NCBI RefSeq assembly: GCF_900496995.4
Contig: NC_044004.1
Location: forward strand, 1,550,001 to 1,614,000
Origin: Aquila chrysaetos chrysaetos
Taxonomy: Eukaryota; Chordata; Aves; Accipitriformes; Accipitridae
DNA length: 64,000 bases
Direction: 5' to 3'
The notes below the pieces were generated by a model, which was given only the letters and a program-made list of their open reading frames with translations, was not told where the DNA came from and searched no databases. This document shows, piece after piece, positions 50,001-56,935 of the stretch (positions are counted from its first letter, which is position 1; the number at the start of each line of letters is the position of its first letter). Position numbers and translations under genes: made by a program.

Positions 50001-50150
50001 CTGGATGATGGTGTAGGCGTCGCTGGTGCCCGGCTTGCCGCCGCCCTTGCACCGCAACCCGCGGGCCCTCACCACCGTCACCTGGACGTGGGTGGGCAGC
50101 CAGGCCGGAGACCCCTCAGCGGGAAGCGCGGCCGCCCGCAGCAGCGCCAT
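10881..50150 (-). CDS. RAB11FIP5: RAB11FIP5 gene, coding span (Rab11 family-interacting protein 5, Rip11/Gaf-1)
   Basis: Six coding exons on the minus strand: 49765-50150, 33381-33820, 31266-32004, 18362-21232, 12399-12588 and 10881-11090. Exons 1-2-3-5-6 sum to 1,965 bases (654 codons plus stop), close to the roughly 653 residues of the human protein. Adding exon 4 (2,871 bases) gives 1,611 residues. The phase is consistent at every junction for both forms. The protein is a class I Rab11 effector: an N-terminal C2 domain binds acidic phospholipids and a C-terminal helical Rab11-binding domain binds Rab11-GTP, placing it on apical recycling endosomes and secretory vesicles. The class I FIP layout (C2, disordered middle, C-terminal RBD) is fully present. 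The start is a CpG island with no TATA box; the nearest upstream gene is the divergent NOTO. Confidence 0.95.
11091..12398 (-). other. RAB11FIP5: RAB11FIP5 intron 5
   Basis: Phase 0 intron with a GTAGGA donor at 12398 and a CACAG acceptor ending at 11091. No further coding segment, RNA gene or repeat recognised within its 1.3 kb. Confidence 0.9.
12399..12588 (-). CDS. RAB11FIP5: RAB11FIP5 exon 5
   Basis: 190 bases, entered in phase 2 from a CTCCTTAG acceptor (AG at 12590-12589) and left in phase 0 at AAG|GTAGGA. The first base completes a serine codon and is followed by PHPVKPIS, which matches the human junction sequence. The conserved block SSLTTALSNGLEKLKTVTTS recalls the human segment with GLEKLKTVT. 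It joins the disordered middle to the Rab11-binding helix. It can be spliced in frame from either exon 3 or exon 4, because both end with the same two bases (AG) in the same phase. Confidence 0.95.
12589..18361 (-). other. RAB11FIP5: RAB11FIP5 intron 4
   Basis: Intron of 5.8 kb between the giant exon 4 and exon 5, GTGAGC donor at 18361 and TTAG acceptor at 12589. I saw no additional exon and none is needed by phase. There are short A or T runs (about 14822, 17145, 17788) but no recognisable transposon. The segment about 15,540-15,680 looks vaguely element-like but could not be assigned to a family. Confidence 0.75.
18362..21232 (-). CDS. RAB11FIP5: RAB11FIP5 exon 4: giant cassette exon with four NPF motifs (long isoform)
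   Basis: 2,871 bases (957 codons) without a stop, between a TTCCCTCCACAG acceptor (AG at 21234-21233) and a CCAG|GTGAGC donor (GT at 18361-18360). It enters and leaves in phase 2, so including or skipping it keeps the frame. The encoded region is disordered and rich in Ser, Pro, Glu and Ala, with four NPF tripeptides at about residues 579-581, 588-590, 1330-1332 and 1343-1345 of the long form, and an acidic-aromatic motif EWDDTFDAFA near 682-691. NPF tripeptides bind EH domains (EHD1, REPS1, EPS15), as in FIP2. The related RAB11FIP1 also has a long form made by one large internal exon. An intact 2.9-kb frame with exact splice borders argues for a real coding exon; which tissues use it is unknown. 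Confidence 0.9.
25397..25421 (+). repeat. A25 homopolymer
   Basis: Twenty-five consecutive A followed by a GAAAAGAAAA extension, in RAB11FIP5 intron 3. I could not link it to an upstream retroposed element. Confidence 0.95.
27720..27815. promoter_or_regulatory. Candidate homeodomain-site cluster in RAB11FIP5 intron 3
   Basis: Within about 90 bases there are CTAATTTAAA, CTAATTACAG and CTAATTACAG again, i.e. three closely spaced homeodomain-type TAATT cores, two of them in identical ten-base contexts. This is typical of conserved developmental enhancers, but conservation was not tested and no function can be claimed. Confidence 0.3.
30235..30440. promoter_or_regulatory. Candidate AT-rich conserved element in RAB11FIP5 intron 3
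   Basis: A patch of about 200 bases is markedly richer in A and T than its surroundings and contains repeated GGTTA, ATTAAA and TTAATAAA words, with homeodomain-like cores on both strands. It is not a simple repeat. The call is by texture only. Confidence 0.25.
31266..32004 (-). CDS. RAB11FIP5: RAB11FIP5 exon 3
   Basis: 739 bases, acceptor CCCCCCAG (AG at 32006-32005), donor CAG|GTCAGT (GT at 31265-31264), phase 1 in and phase 2 out. It encodes the disordered middle of the protein. Recognisable human-like landmarks are KLTHKRAFSDD, SRSSLCINGSHVYSDEP, SEEGFGF, a KPTQAATPMV stretch, FHHGG and SGWFGSKEPKESPQKP. Many Ser/Thr-Pro and basic-Ser contexts suggest regulatory phosphorylation, as known for FIP5 in general. 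The exon can splice to exon 4 (long form) or directly to exon 5 (short form), making a serine codon at the junction in each case. Confidence 0.95.
32005..33380 (-). other. RAB11FIP5: RAB11FIP5 intron 2
   Basis: Intron of 1.4 kb, GTAAGA donor at 33380, acceptor ending at 32005. It contains an AT-rich patch at about 32,770-32,870. No other feature recognised. Confidence 0.9.
33381..33820 (-). CDS. RAB11FIP5: RAB11FIP5 exon 2: end of C2 domain and basic linker
   Basis: 440 bases, acceptor GGCTCCAG (AG at 33822-33821), donor CTG|GTAAGA. It completes the C2 domain with WHKLHSK and GKKEKERGEILVSIQF, then runs into the strongly conserved class I FIP block TRNNLTASMFDLSMKDKPRS, PFGKLKDKVKGKKKYDLESA, and KGFFLKNKLRKSSLTQSNTS. 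The basic KLKDKVKGKKK patch could aid membrane binding. Near the end a KSPSRHSSLS cluster is a likely phosphorylation region. Matches to the human protein are dense, so the assignment is secure. Confidence 0.97.
34886..34910 (+). repeat. A25 homopolymer
   Basis: Twenty-five consecutive A, preceded by GAAAAG and followed by GAGAGAAGGA. It is one of three long A runs within 0.8 kb. Confidence 0.95.
35362..35383 (+). repeat. A22 homopolymer
   Basis: Twenty-two consecutive A in RAB11FIP5 intron 1; an A7 run follows shortly after. Confidence 0.95.
35686..35706 (+). repeat. A21 homopolymer
   Basis: Twenty-one consecutive A after AAATT, with a second A10 run about 40 bases on. All three runs are on the same strand, opposite to RAB11FIP5 transcription, so the transcript carries U tracts here. 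Confidence 0.95.
38748..39337 (+). mobile_element. Solo LTR of an avian endogenous retrovirus, with target duplication
   Basis: A 580-base unit (38753-39332) begins TGTCCTAGTTTCAGC and ends GGTTAAACCACGACA, so it has the TG...CA ends of a retroviral LTR. It is flanked on both sides by the same five bases, CACCA (38748-38752 and 39333-39337), a target-site duplication; five bases is the usual length for ERVL-type elements. An ATTAAA polyadenylation-type signal is at 39199-39204, followed by a T-rich tract, so transcription would run on the plus strand, antisense to RAB11FIP5. I recognise the sequence as an LTR type widespread in neoavian genomes, but cannot name the family with certainty. No gag, pol or env sequence accompanies it: recombination between two LTRs left a single copy. 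The promoter TATA region looks degenerate. Confidence 0.93.
48757..49531. repeat. Minisatellite, about 49-bp unit, degenerate
   Basis: About 16 diverged copies of a unit containing CCCTTCCTGGGGCA, then a CACGGACCC-like segment, then a CACCCCAT...GTGACA segment. Spacing between successive CCCTTCC words is about 49 bases. As 49 is not a multiple of three, open frames seen across it on both strands shift frame every copy and are not evidence of coding. It lies in RAB11FIP5 intron 1, close to exon 1. Confidence 0.85.
49532..49709. repeat. Minisatellite, 33-bp unit, about 5 copies
   Basis: Unit of the type CCCGGGCCACACGGGGACCC followed by CCGTGGCACCCAT, repeated about five times with few differences. 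It directly follows the 49-bp array and ends only about 55 bases before the exon 1 donor of RAB11FIP5. The unit is eleven codons long, so an open frame runs through it by chance. Confidence 0.9.
49765..50150 (-). CDS. RAB11FIP5: RAB11FIP5 exon 1: C2 domain
   Basis: 386 bases from ATG (50150-50148) to a GAGCG|GTGAGT donor (GT at 49764-49763), leaving in phase 2. It encodes most of the N-terminal C2 domain: WLPTHVQVTVVRARGL (first strand, about residues 17-32), GTSDAYTIIQLGREKYSTS (about 41-59), NPEWREECAFELP and LVLTVMHRALVGMDRFLGQ. In FIP5 this domain binds phosphatidic acid and PI(3,4,5)P3 and helps dock vesicles at the plasma membrane. The loop after CAFELPPE is clearly shorter than I recall for the human protein. 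The start is chosen because MALLRA matches the vertebrate N-terminus and sits in the CpG island. Confidence 0.96.
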
Positions 50151-50170
50151 GGCGGGACGCTGAGGAGACG

Positions 50171-50250
50171 CCGGACCGGCTAAAACCGGACCGAACCGGA
50201 CAGAACCGAACCGAACCGGACCGGACCGGACCGGACCGGGCCGGGCCTCG
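50171..50250. repeat. CCGGA-type pentanucleotide repeat in RAB11FIP5 5' UTR/promoter
   Basis: A run of ACCGG / ACCGA pentamers, ending in four perfect CCGGA copies, begins about 20 bases upstream of the RAB11FIP5 start codon. On the transcribed-sense strand it reads as TCCGG repeats and would fall in the 5' UTR if transcription starts upstream of it. Confidence 0.9.
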
Positions 50251-50448
50251 CTCCGCCGCCGCTGCCGCAGCCGGGCCGCAGCGCGAGCGCCACCGGCCGC
50301 CCCGCCCTAAGCCCCGCCCCCTCCTCCCCGCCCGGCTCTTCCAACCCCGCCCCCGAGCCCAACCCTAGCACCGCCCACACCCCCCGCCCCCGAGGCCACG
50401 CCCCCTCCCGCCCCCGAGGCCACGCCCCGCCTCGCCGGACGGGAGAGA

Positions 50449-50504
50449 TCGGCCGGGGGGCGGGGCGGGGGGCGGGGCACCGGGGCGGGGGGCGGGGCTT
50501 GCAC
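50449..50504 (+). repeat. G-rich tract with G-quadruplex potential
   Basis: Repeated GGGGCGGGG and GGGGGGCGGGGC blocks give well over four G-runs in about 55 bases. It also contains stacked GC boxes (SP1-type) upstream of RAB11FIP5. It is followed at about 50,505-50,570 by three to four copies of a GGGCGTGCAACGAGC-type unit. Confidence 0.8.
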
Positions 50505-50729
50505 TGGGCGTGCAGCGGGGCTGGGCGTGCAACGAGCGGGCGTGCAACGAGTGGGCGTGCAACGGGGGGGGGCGACGGGACAGCGTGGGCCTGGACACGC
50601 AGCAGGCTGGGGCCACCACAAAGCCACGATGGACCACCCAGAGTGTCGCGACATGTCGCCCGGGCGAGCCGGGAAGAGGGGGGGTGGGAAACGACACGTC
50701 TGTGTGCCCCGACATCCCGCTGCAGCCCG

Positions 50730-50747
50730 CCCCCCCCCCCCCCCCCC
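50730..50747 (+). repeat. C18 homopolymer
   Basis: Eighteen consecutive C in the flank upstream of RAB11FIP5; likely length-unstable. Confidence 0.95.
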
Positions 50748-50837
50748 GCTGTTAGCGGCGTTCCCCTCGTTCTTTTTCCCCGTTTACCGTGCCCCAGGAC
50801 GCGCCCACGTACACGCGAGTTCGTGCCCGGGGCCTGG

Positions 50838-50995
50838 ACGCGCGCGCGTGCGCAAGCGTACACGTGCGCTTGCACGCACGCAAGCGCGTGCTCGCACGCC
50901 CGCGCCCACGCGTCCCGGCGCGCGCGAGCGGGCACGCGCGTCCCTGCACGCGCGGAGCACACGCGTGCGCACGCGCCAAGGTGAGCCGCGCGCCC
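50838..50995. repeat. Alternating purine-pyrimidine tract (CG/CA/TG-rich, Z-DNA-prone)
   Basis: About 150 bases are dominated by CGCG, GCGC, TGCG, CACG and ACGC dinucleotide alternation with short interruptions. Such alternation of purine and pyrimidine, especially CG, favours left-handed Z-DNA. It is not a perfect microsatellite and lies about 0.7 kb upstream of the RAB11FIP5 start codon. Confidence 0.8.
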
Positions 50996-51695
50996 GCGTG
51001 CGCCGCTGGAGCAGCCCCTTGCGCCCCGCGACGACCCCCTGCCACGGGCTTTGCAGGGCACCCGCGCCACCGGCCCGCTGCGGGCTGCTTCGCCCTTGAA
51101 CGCTGCGCGCGGGGGAGCAGATTCCCGGTGTCCCTACGGGATCGTTCCCAGGGCCGACGGTGGCGTCGAGCCGCGAGCAACCTTTCCCCTTCCCCAGCTT
51201 CGCTTTAAATATTCAGCAGCGTTTCCCACGTCGCAGCCGGAGCTGGGGGGGGGGGCGGGAGGACGGCAGTGTCCCCAACAGGGCCCCAATCCTAATAAGC
51301 AATTAAAAACCTCTCCGCTGACCCTCATAACTCGATTGCACCGCCAAACCCGATATTCCCCGGCCCCTCAAGCAAGGTCACGCCGAAAAGCCGTGCTGGG
51401 GTGCGCCGTGCTCGGTACCGGCATTTTGGGTGCTCACGGCCGGGCTATGACGGGGCGATCCGGGCCCCGGGGCTTTGATGCCGTCGCGATAAGGGGCGTT
51501 CGGGGCCACCTCGGTTAATAGGAGGGGGCTGAGCTGCTCTGCTCTATCGCTCCCATCTCCCGCATTAAACCGGCGGCAATTTTTTTTGCCTCCTTCTGCT
51601 TCGTGTCCCCTCCCCGGGGGCCGAGGCTGTCCGTTCCGCTCGGCCGCGGGGACGCAGGGTGGGTGTCCCCACGGGGTCGTGGGGCTTTGCAGGGG

Positions 51696-52152
51696 TGCGA
51701 TGGCCCCTTTGGGATTCCTGCGGCCCCTTTGCGATTTGCTCCGTCCCCTTTGGGGTCACTGCGTCCCCTTTGGGATCGCTATGTCCCCTTTGGGATTTGT
51801 TCCGTCCCCTTTGGGATTGCTGTGCCCCCTTTGGGGGTGCAACATCTCCTCTGGGGTTGCTGCATCCCCTTTGGGGTCACTTTGTCCCCTTTGGGGTTGC
51901 TGGGTCCCCTTTGGGTGTGCAACGTCCCCTTTGGGGTTGCTGTGTCCTCTTTGGGGGTGAAATGTCCCCTTTGGGGTTGCTACAGCCCCTTTGGGGTTGC
52001 TGTGTCCCTTTTGAGGTCACTATGTCCCCTTTGGGATTGCTGTGTCCCCCCTGGGGGTACTGCATCCCCTTTGGGGTCGCTGTGTCCCCTTTGGGGGTGC
52101 AACATCCCCTTTGGGGTCACTCTGTCCCCTTTGGGGTTGCTGCGTCCCCTCT
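51696..52152 (+). repeat. Minisatellite, about 20-bp unit, about 22 copies
   Basis: Units of the form GTCCCCTTTGGGGTTGCTGT, with variants ending GTGCAAC, GTCACT or ATTTGTTCC, repeat with a mean spacing of 20 bases. Because 20 is two modulo three, the array cycles through all reading frames every 60 bases, which explains open frames in several phases. The core CCCCTTTGGGG is close to palindromic and could fold into a small hairpin in each copy. Confidence 0.92.
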
Positions 52153-52887
52153 CCTTGCTTCTGGGGGTTCCCACAGCTCCCGCTCGCCCCAAACACCTGC
52201 TAACGAGACCGAAGCCGCTGAGTGCAGGAATAGCTGTGTTCTGCCCCAAAAAGCCTCCAAGCGAGTGCATAAACTGGGGGAAATCGGGAAAAAAAAAAAA
52301 AACCAAACCCTCAGCAACCTGTATTTTGCGGGTGGGATGCGCTGCCCTGGCCGTATTCAAATCTCACATTAAAATATGCTTCATATAGGAATAAAAAACT
52401 ACATGGGGAATTTCTTATCACCCCCGAGACGAACCAAAATCCAATTATCCCTCCAGTCCGGTGCCCGGCCCCGCTCCGCTGTCCGCCTCTTATCCCTCCT
52501 CAGCATCTGCTTTTTATTTTGCCTTCTTTTGATTGTTTTTCCCCTTTTTTTCTTGCTTTCTGATTATCTCTCCTCTTGCCGCATCTCCTCCTCTCCGCCG
52601 CTTTCCATCCTTGCCCCCGTAATTGGGGTTTTTTTTTTTCTGTCTCCCTTCACCTTCCCTGCCCTGCTCAGCTTCCCAGCTCTTATTTATTCACTGCTTT
52701 GATTTTTACCACCACCTTTGCATTTGAGGCATAAAGAGTTTTTTTAATTATCCCTGAAATAATTGATTATTTTTTTTTATTCTTCTCTTGAATCACAGGG
52801 AAAACAGGGGTTAGCGGCAGCACGGGGGCCATGTCACTGCCTTACGGGTACCCTTTGCCCTGACGTCAGCGAGCCTGGACTGGGTTA
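52153..52887. other. Unique spacer sequence
   Basis: An A13 run at about 52,290 and several T-rich stretches (about 52,500-52,640 and 52,739-52,780) in otherwise unremarkable sequence. No gene or element was recognised. Confidence 0.6.
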
Positions 52888-53133
52888 AATTCTGCTTTAA
52901 CTTTCGCTTCAACTTTAATATTTGCTTTAACTTTAATTTTTGCTTCAACCTTAATTTTTCCTTCCACTTTAATTTTTGCTTTAACTTTTGCTTCAACTTT
53001 AATGTTTGCTTTAACTGTAATTTTTGCTTTAACTGTAATTTTTGCTTTAACCTTATTTTTTGCTTCAACTTTAATTTTTGCTTCAACCTGCATTTTCCTT
53101 CAACTTCCATTTTTGCTTAACTTTCATTTTTCC
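52888..53133 (+). repeat. AT-rich minisatellite, 18-bp unit, about 13 copies
   Basis: Alternating units GCTTTAACTTTAATTTTT and GCTTCAACTTTAATTTTT. The 18-base period gives six-residue repeats in translation (Lys/Val/Ala-rich on the minus strand), but there is no start context, splice signal or domain, so it is non-coding by my reading. It is unusual as an AT-rich array among the GC-rich ones nearby. Confidence 0.93.
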
Positions 53134-54060
53134 TTCCTCCCGCTCCACGGCAGCCATCCATCTCCCCCAGCCCGCTCCTAAATACCATTGCAATGGCATC
53201 CTCAACGAGGGCTCTTGCTTAACCCTAACACCGGTGAGGAGCTGGAAAACAATGCCAATTACACGATTTTGCTTTTTCCCCCCATTTTTGGTGCAAAATA
53301 TTGCAAGATATCATGGTGACCCTGGCAGCGCCCTGTGCTGCTCACCCCCCAGGAGCTCCCCAACCTGGAGCTGACCCTTCCCTCCTCGGGGATGGGAAAT
53401 GCACCTCGTTGGGGTTGCAAAGAAATTGCATTTCCACGAGAGCGAAGCAAAACGCTGCCGTAAGGTCTTGGGGGCTGCACGATGGGATGCTGAGCCGGGT
53501 GGGATGCTGAGCCGGGCTTTGCTTTGGGGTGGCAGCGGGCACTGGGATCGTCTCCCCTGGGGCTCGTTTGCCGCTTGCATTCATTTAACGATGGTTGCTG
53601 AGACCCAAGGTGGGAGCAACTGCACCATCACCTGCACAAACAGCCCTGGGATTAAAGGGAAGGCATGAAGGATGAGCCCGGATTGGGGATGCATCGCCCC
53701 AAATCTCCATCCCGGCGATGCACTTCCCTGCAAATACTCACACCACCATCAAAGCAGCACCCAAACATCCCCCAATTTGAGGACGGACACATGGACCACA
53801 TCTGACGGCAGCGCCCAAACTTCCCCAGGCTCCAATTTTTTTGGAGGGATGAGCTGCAAAATGCTCCCTGAAAATGGGTTGCAAAGGGAATGGTGGGTCC
53901 GTGCTGGTGATTTCCCGCTGCAAAATCCCGGCTGGCAGCGCAGGGATGCCCGGGAATGGGGGGAGGGAGAGGGGGGGGGCTGGAGCCAAGACAAATAAAG
54001 AGTTCAAATGGGAAACGATTAAAACTAAACTAAACTAAAATAAATCGAAAGCGGGGGAGA
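53134..54060. other. Unique spacer sequence
   Basis: No gene recognised. A duplicated word GGGATGCTGAGCCGGG occurs twice in tandem around 53,480-53,520, and a short ACTAA repeat lies at about 54,020-54,045. Confidence 0.55.
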
Positions 54061-54064
54061 TAAG

Positions 54065-54245
54065 ACGCGGGCGCCCTCGCTGCCTATTTAACATTCATTG
54101 GATTGAATAATCAGGCCTCATTATCTCAAATTGTCTGCATATTTGCCCTCAAAATGCTAATTTGAAAGTTGGCTGCGAGCGCCGTCTGCCTATTTTGACT
54201 AAAATATTATTTTGCTTTATTGTGCGTTGTTTGTAGCTCCGGGGG
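54065..54245. promoter_or_regulatory. Candidate enhancer: AT-rich unique island between RAB11FIP5 and NOTO
   Basis: About 180 bases of AT-rich, non-repetitive sequence stand out from GC-rich surroundings. They contain homeodomain-like cores (TGAATAATCA, GCTAATTTGA), ATTATCTC, TATTATTTTGC and a Fox-type TTGTTTGTAG. The texture is that of a conserved non-coding element. Target and activity are not known; the nearest developmental gene is NOTO, 5.8 kb away. Confidence 0.4.
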
Positions 54246-54639
54246 CATTTCCCCTTGCAAACCGAAAGGGAAATAGGAAAAAAAAAAAAAAAAAGGCAAA
54301 AAAGAAGAAAAAACCCCCAACGTTTATCAAAAGCTGGCCTGGGAGGAGAGCGGCGCCCTGTTTTGCGTAGAAATGGCATTTTTAGGCCTTCCAGTAAAAT
54401 TAGAGGCGTTATCAGTTTCTTTTCGGGGATGGACGGTTTATCGTTCATCTCAGGAAAGAAAATAGGAGAAATAATTTGCTTTTATTCTGATTGTTTGGCA
54501 GAGCGGGGAGGGATGGAGGCTGCCGCTCCCCACGAGTTCCCCCCTCCCCGCCTTTCCCCATCTCCTTGCCCCCCATCACCCCTTCGCCCCCATCTCTGCT
54601 TCGGGGGATGAAATCAAAGCTCTGGGCTTTATCCACCGG

Positions 54640-54870
54640 ATCCCACATGGAAAATCAACCATCGGCTCCATTTGATCTCCGGGCAGGCTTCAGAGCATCA
54701 ATCTATTTACGTTATTACCCTTTCTAAAAGTCAATCAATAGATAATAAGGTGGGAATAATGGCCAGGAGTTAAAAACCCCCATTCACGGCCGAGGATTAG
54801 GGTTATTGAAGGGCAATTGCTTCGAAATCGTTTCAATCCGGCGTTAGCGATGCCACGATTCACTCGCTGG
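54640..54870. promoter_or_regulatory. Candidate enhancer: second AT-rich unique island
   Basis: Non-repetitive AT-rich block with a Fox-type CTATTTACGTTATTAC, AGTCAATCAATAGATAATAA, and ATTAGGGTTATTGAAGGGC. It has the same texture as the island 0.4 kb to its left and may be a part of one larger element. Confidence 0.4.
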
Positions 54871-55795
54871 CTTACCCACAAGGCTGCCGGCCACCCCCAA
54901 ATGACACATTTCTCATGCAAACCCCACGCTGGCCCCCCCCAAAGCTGTTTGCACAGCAAACTGCAATTGTATGGGAGATTAACGGGGCTTTGCGGGGTTG
55001 GGGGGGAGGCCAGCAAGCCTTGTTGACAAATAAGGGTGGAAATCCGTCACCATCAATTCTGCGGGTGCCTCTGGATTTGGCAATGACACTGCTTTTGACT
55101 TTCCCGGCTGGACAGATGGACGGGGGTTTTGACTAGCTCCCAGATTTTGGGGGCAGATGGTAGCGTAAAAGGGGGGACCTGCAGAGATGCTGGTGGCCCT
55201 GGGGATGCTGGAAAGCCCCTGTACCAGGTTTTAACCTGGGGAAAATCATGAGGCACGTTTGGCTCCCCTGCCCCATAATGGGAGCGTGGGGAAGGACAAA
55301 CTTCCACCTTCCCATCTCCCCCAGTTGATGCTGTCCCTTGGGATGGTGGGGACAGGCACAGTCTTAGGGTGCTGCCCAGGGATGTGCCCTTTTAGGGTTG
55401 ATTAATGGGATTTGGGGGCTGGTTGGAGCCCACATGTGTTCTCCCGGTTAGTGATGGGCTGAATTTGGCCAGCTCACTTTAGGATCAAGCCAACAAGTGG
55501 GACGCTGCGGATGGAGCCATCCCTGCGGAGTTCACGCAGCTTGGTTGGAGTCACGCAGCTTGGATGGATCTCCGGGGCAGATTTCAGCCCCTAGAAGCAC
55601 CCACACTGTCTGCCCTCGGCTTGTTTGCACACGTGGTGGGACTGGGCTTGACTTCCTCCTGGAGATGGTCCTCATCATCACCCAAAAGCTCAGCTGGAGC
55701 TTGCACGGCCAGTGGTGGCACAGGACACAGGTTGTCACCCTCCACCGGAACCCCCTTTATCCACGCATGGTCTCAGGAGAAACCTCCTGGCCCTG
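54871..55795. other. Unique spacer sequence
   Basis: No gene, RNA or repeat array recognised. Open frames on both strands lack domains. Confidence 0.55.
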
Positions 55796-56200
55796 GGTTG
55801 TGCCAGCCCCAGTGTGTCCCAGCCTGATTTGTCCCATCCTGCTGTGTCCCAGCCTTGGGGTGGCCAAGCCTGGTGCGTTCCACCCCAGTGTGTCCCAGTC
55901 CGGTTTGTCCCATTCTAGTGTGTTCCATCCTGGTGTGTTCCATCCTGGTGTCCCACTTTGGTGTGTCCCAGCCCAGTGTGTCCCAGCCCCAGTGTCCCTT
56001 CCCGGTGTCTCCCATCCCGGTGTGTCCCATCCCGGTGTGTCCCATCCCAATACATCCCATCCTTGGTGTGTCCCATCCCGCTGTGTCCCAGCCTGCTGTG
56101 CTATCCCCATGCGTCCCACCCTGATGTGTGTGTCCCACCCTGGTGTGTATGTCCCACCCTGGTGTGTCTCATCCCAGTATCCCCATCCCACTCCCCCAGC
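55796..56200 (+). repeat. Minisatellite, 15-bp unit
   Basis: Degenerate copies of GTGTGTCCCATCCCG and GTGTGTCCCAGCCCA run for about 400 bases. The 15-base period produces a five-residue VCPIP-type repeat in translation, which is a by-product of the DNA repeat. Confidence 0.92.
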
Positions 56201-56309
56201 CCGGTGTCCCCCCGCCCGCTGTCCCAGCCGGTGCCGCCCGGGCGCAGCGCGGTCGGGCAGTGGCCTCTGGCGGTCAGCGGGGGAACGGCCCCGCCGGGAG
56301 CCGCTCGTC

Positions 56310-56525
56310 TGGACCCCGCAGGGAACCCCCCCGGGACCCCTCCTGGGACCCCCACTGCCCCCCTGGGACCCCCCCGGGACCCCCCCGGGACCCCGCTGGG
56401 AACCCCCCCGGGACCCCTCCTGGGACCCCCCCTGCTACCCCCCTTGGACCCCCCCAGGACCCCCGTGGAACGCCCCCGGGACCCACCCGGGACCCCGCTG
56501 GGACCCCCCCCCCGGGACCCTGCCA
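56310..56525 (+). repeat. C-rich repeat of GGGACCCCCC units
   Basis: Irregular repetition of GGGACCCCCCC and GGGACCCCGCTGGGA-like units with long C runs. It bridges the 15-bp and 16-bp arrays. Confidence 0.85.
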
Positions 56526-56552
56526 GCTGGGACCCCGCTGGGTTACCTCCCA

Positions 56553-56935
56553 ACTGGGATCCTCATCAACTGGGAGCCCACTAACGGGGATGCTTGCTAA
56601 CTGGGATCTCCGATGAGTAGCGATACACTCAGGATCTACACGAACTGGCAGCCCCACTAATTAGCCGCCTGCTAATTGGGATGTTTGGTAGTGGGGACTC
56701 TCTTTAACTGGCAGCTTGCTGGCTGGAATTGTGCTAACTGGGATGCCTGTTAACTGGGATCCCTGCTAAATGGGATACTCACTACCTGGGATGCCTGCTA
56801 CTGGGAATGCCCACTAACTGGGATACTCACCAACTGGGATGCCCACCAACAGGGATGCCTGTTAACTGGTATACTCACTAACAGTGGTGCATGCTAACTG
56901 GGATCCCTGCTCCCCACTAACTGGGATGCTCTTGG
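56553..56935 (+). repeat. Minisatellite, 16-bp unit, about 22 copies
   Basis: Units such as AACTGGGATGCCTGCT, AACTGGGATACTCACT and AACTGGGATCCCTGCT follow one another with an exact 16-base step over most of the array, with more diverged copies at the left end. Confidence 0.93.

Larger units (their letters stand above)
49700..50520 (-). promoter_or_regulatory. RAB11FIP5: CpG-island promoter of RAB11FIP5
   Basis: The sequence is dense in CpG and GC boxes (repeated CCGCCCC / GGGGCGGGG) around the RAB11FIP5 start codon at 50150. No TATA box or unambiguous initiator was found, so transcription probably starts at several sites between about 50,180 and 50,350. Confidence 0.75.
50505..51695. other. 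GC-rich upstream flank of RAB11FIP5
   Basis: No coding exon was supported here. The stretch contains a short GGGCGTGCAACGAG repeat, a C18 run (50730-50747), the alternating CpG/CA tract, and CpG-rich unique sequence to about 51,560. It may extend the promoter region. Long open frames on both strands are Arg/Ala/His/Thr-rich and compositional. Confidence 0.6.

Noticed and set aside
49389-50183. Plus-strand open frame of 264 codons across the RAB11FIP5 promoter
   Set aside because: Built from the 33-bp minisatellite and the antisense of the C2-domain exon.
51603-52388. Plus-strand open frames of 237 and 261 codons with SPLG/PFG repeats
   Set aside because: The 20-bp array cycles all three frames, giving open frames without coding meaning; no start context or splice partner.
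55497-56600. Plus-strand open frame of 367 codons with VCPIP and GTPPGP repeats
   Set aside because: It covers the 15-bp minisatellite and the C-rich repeat; no domain.
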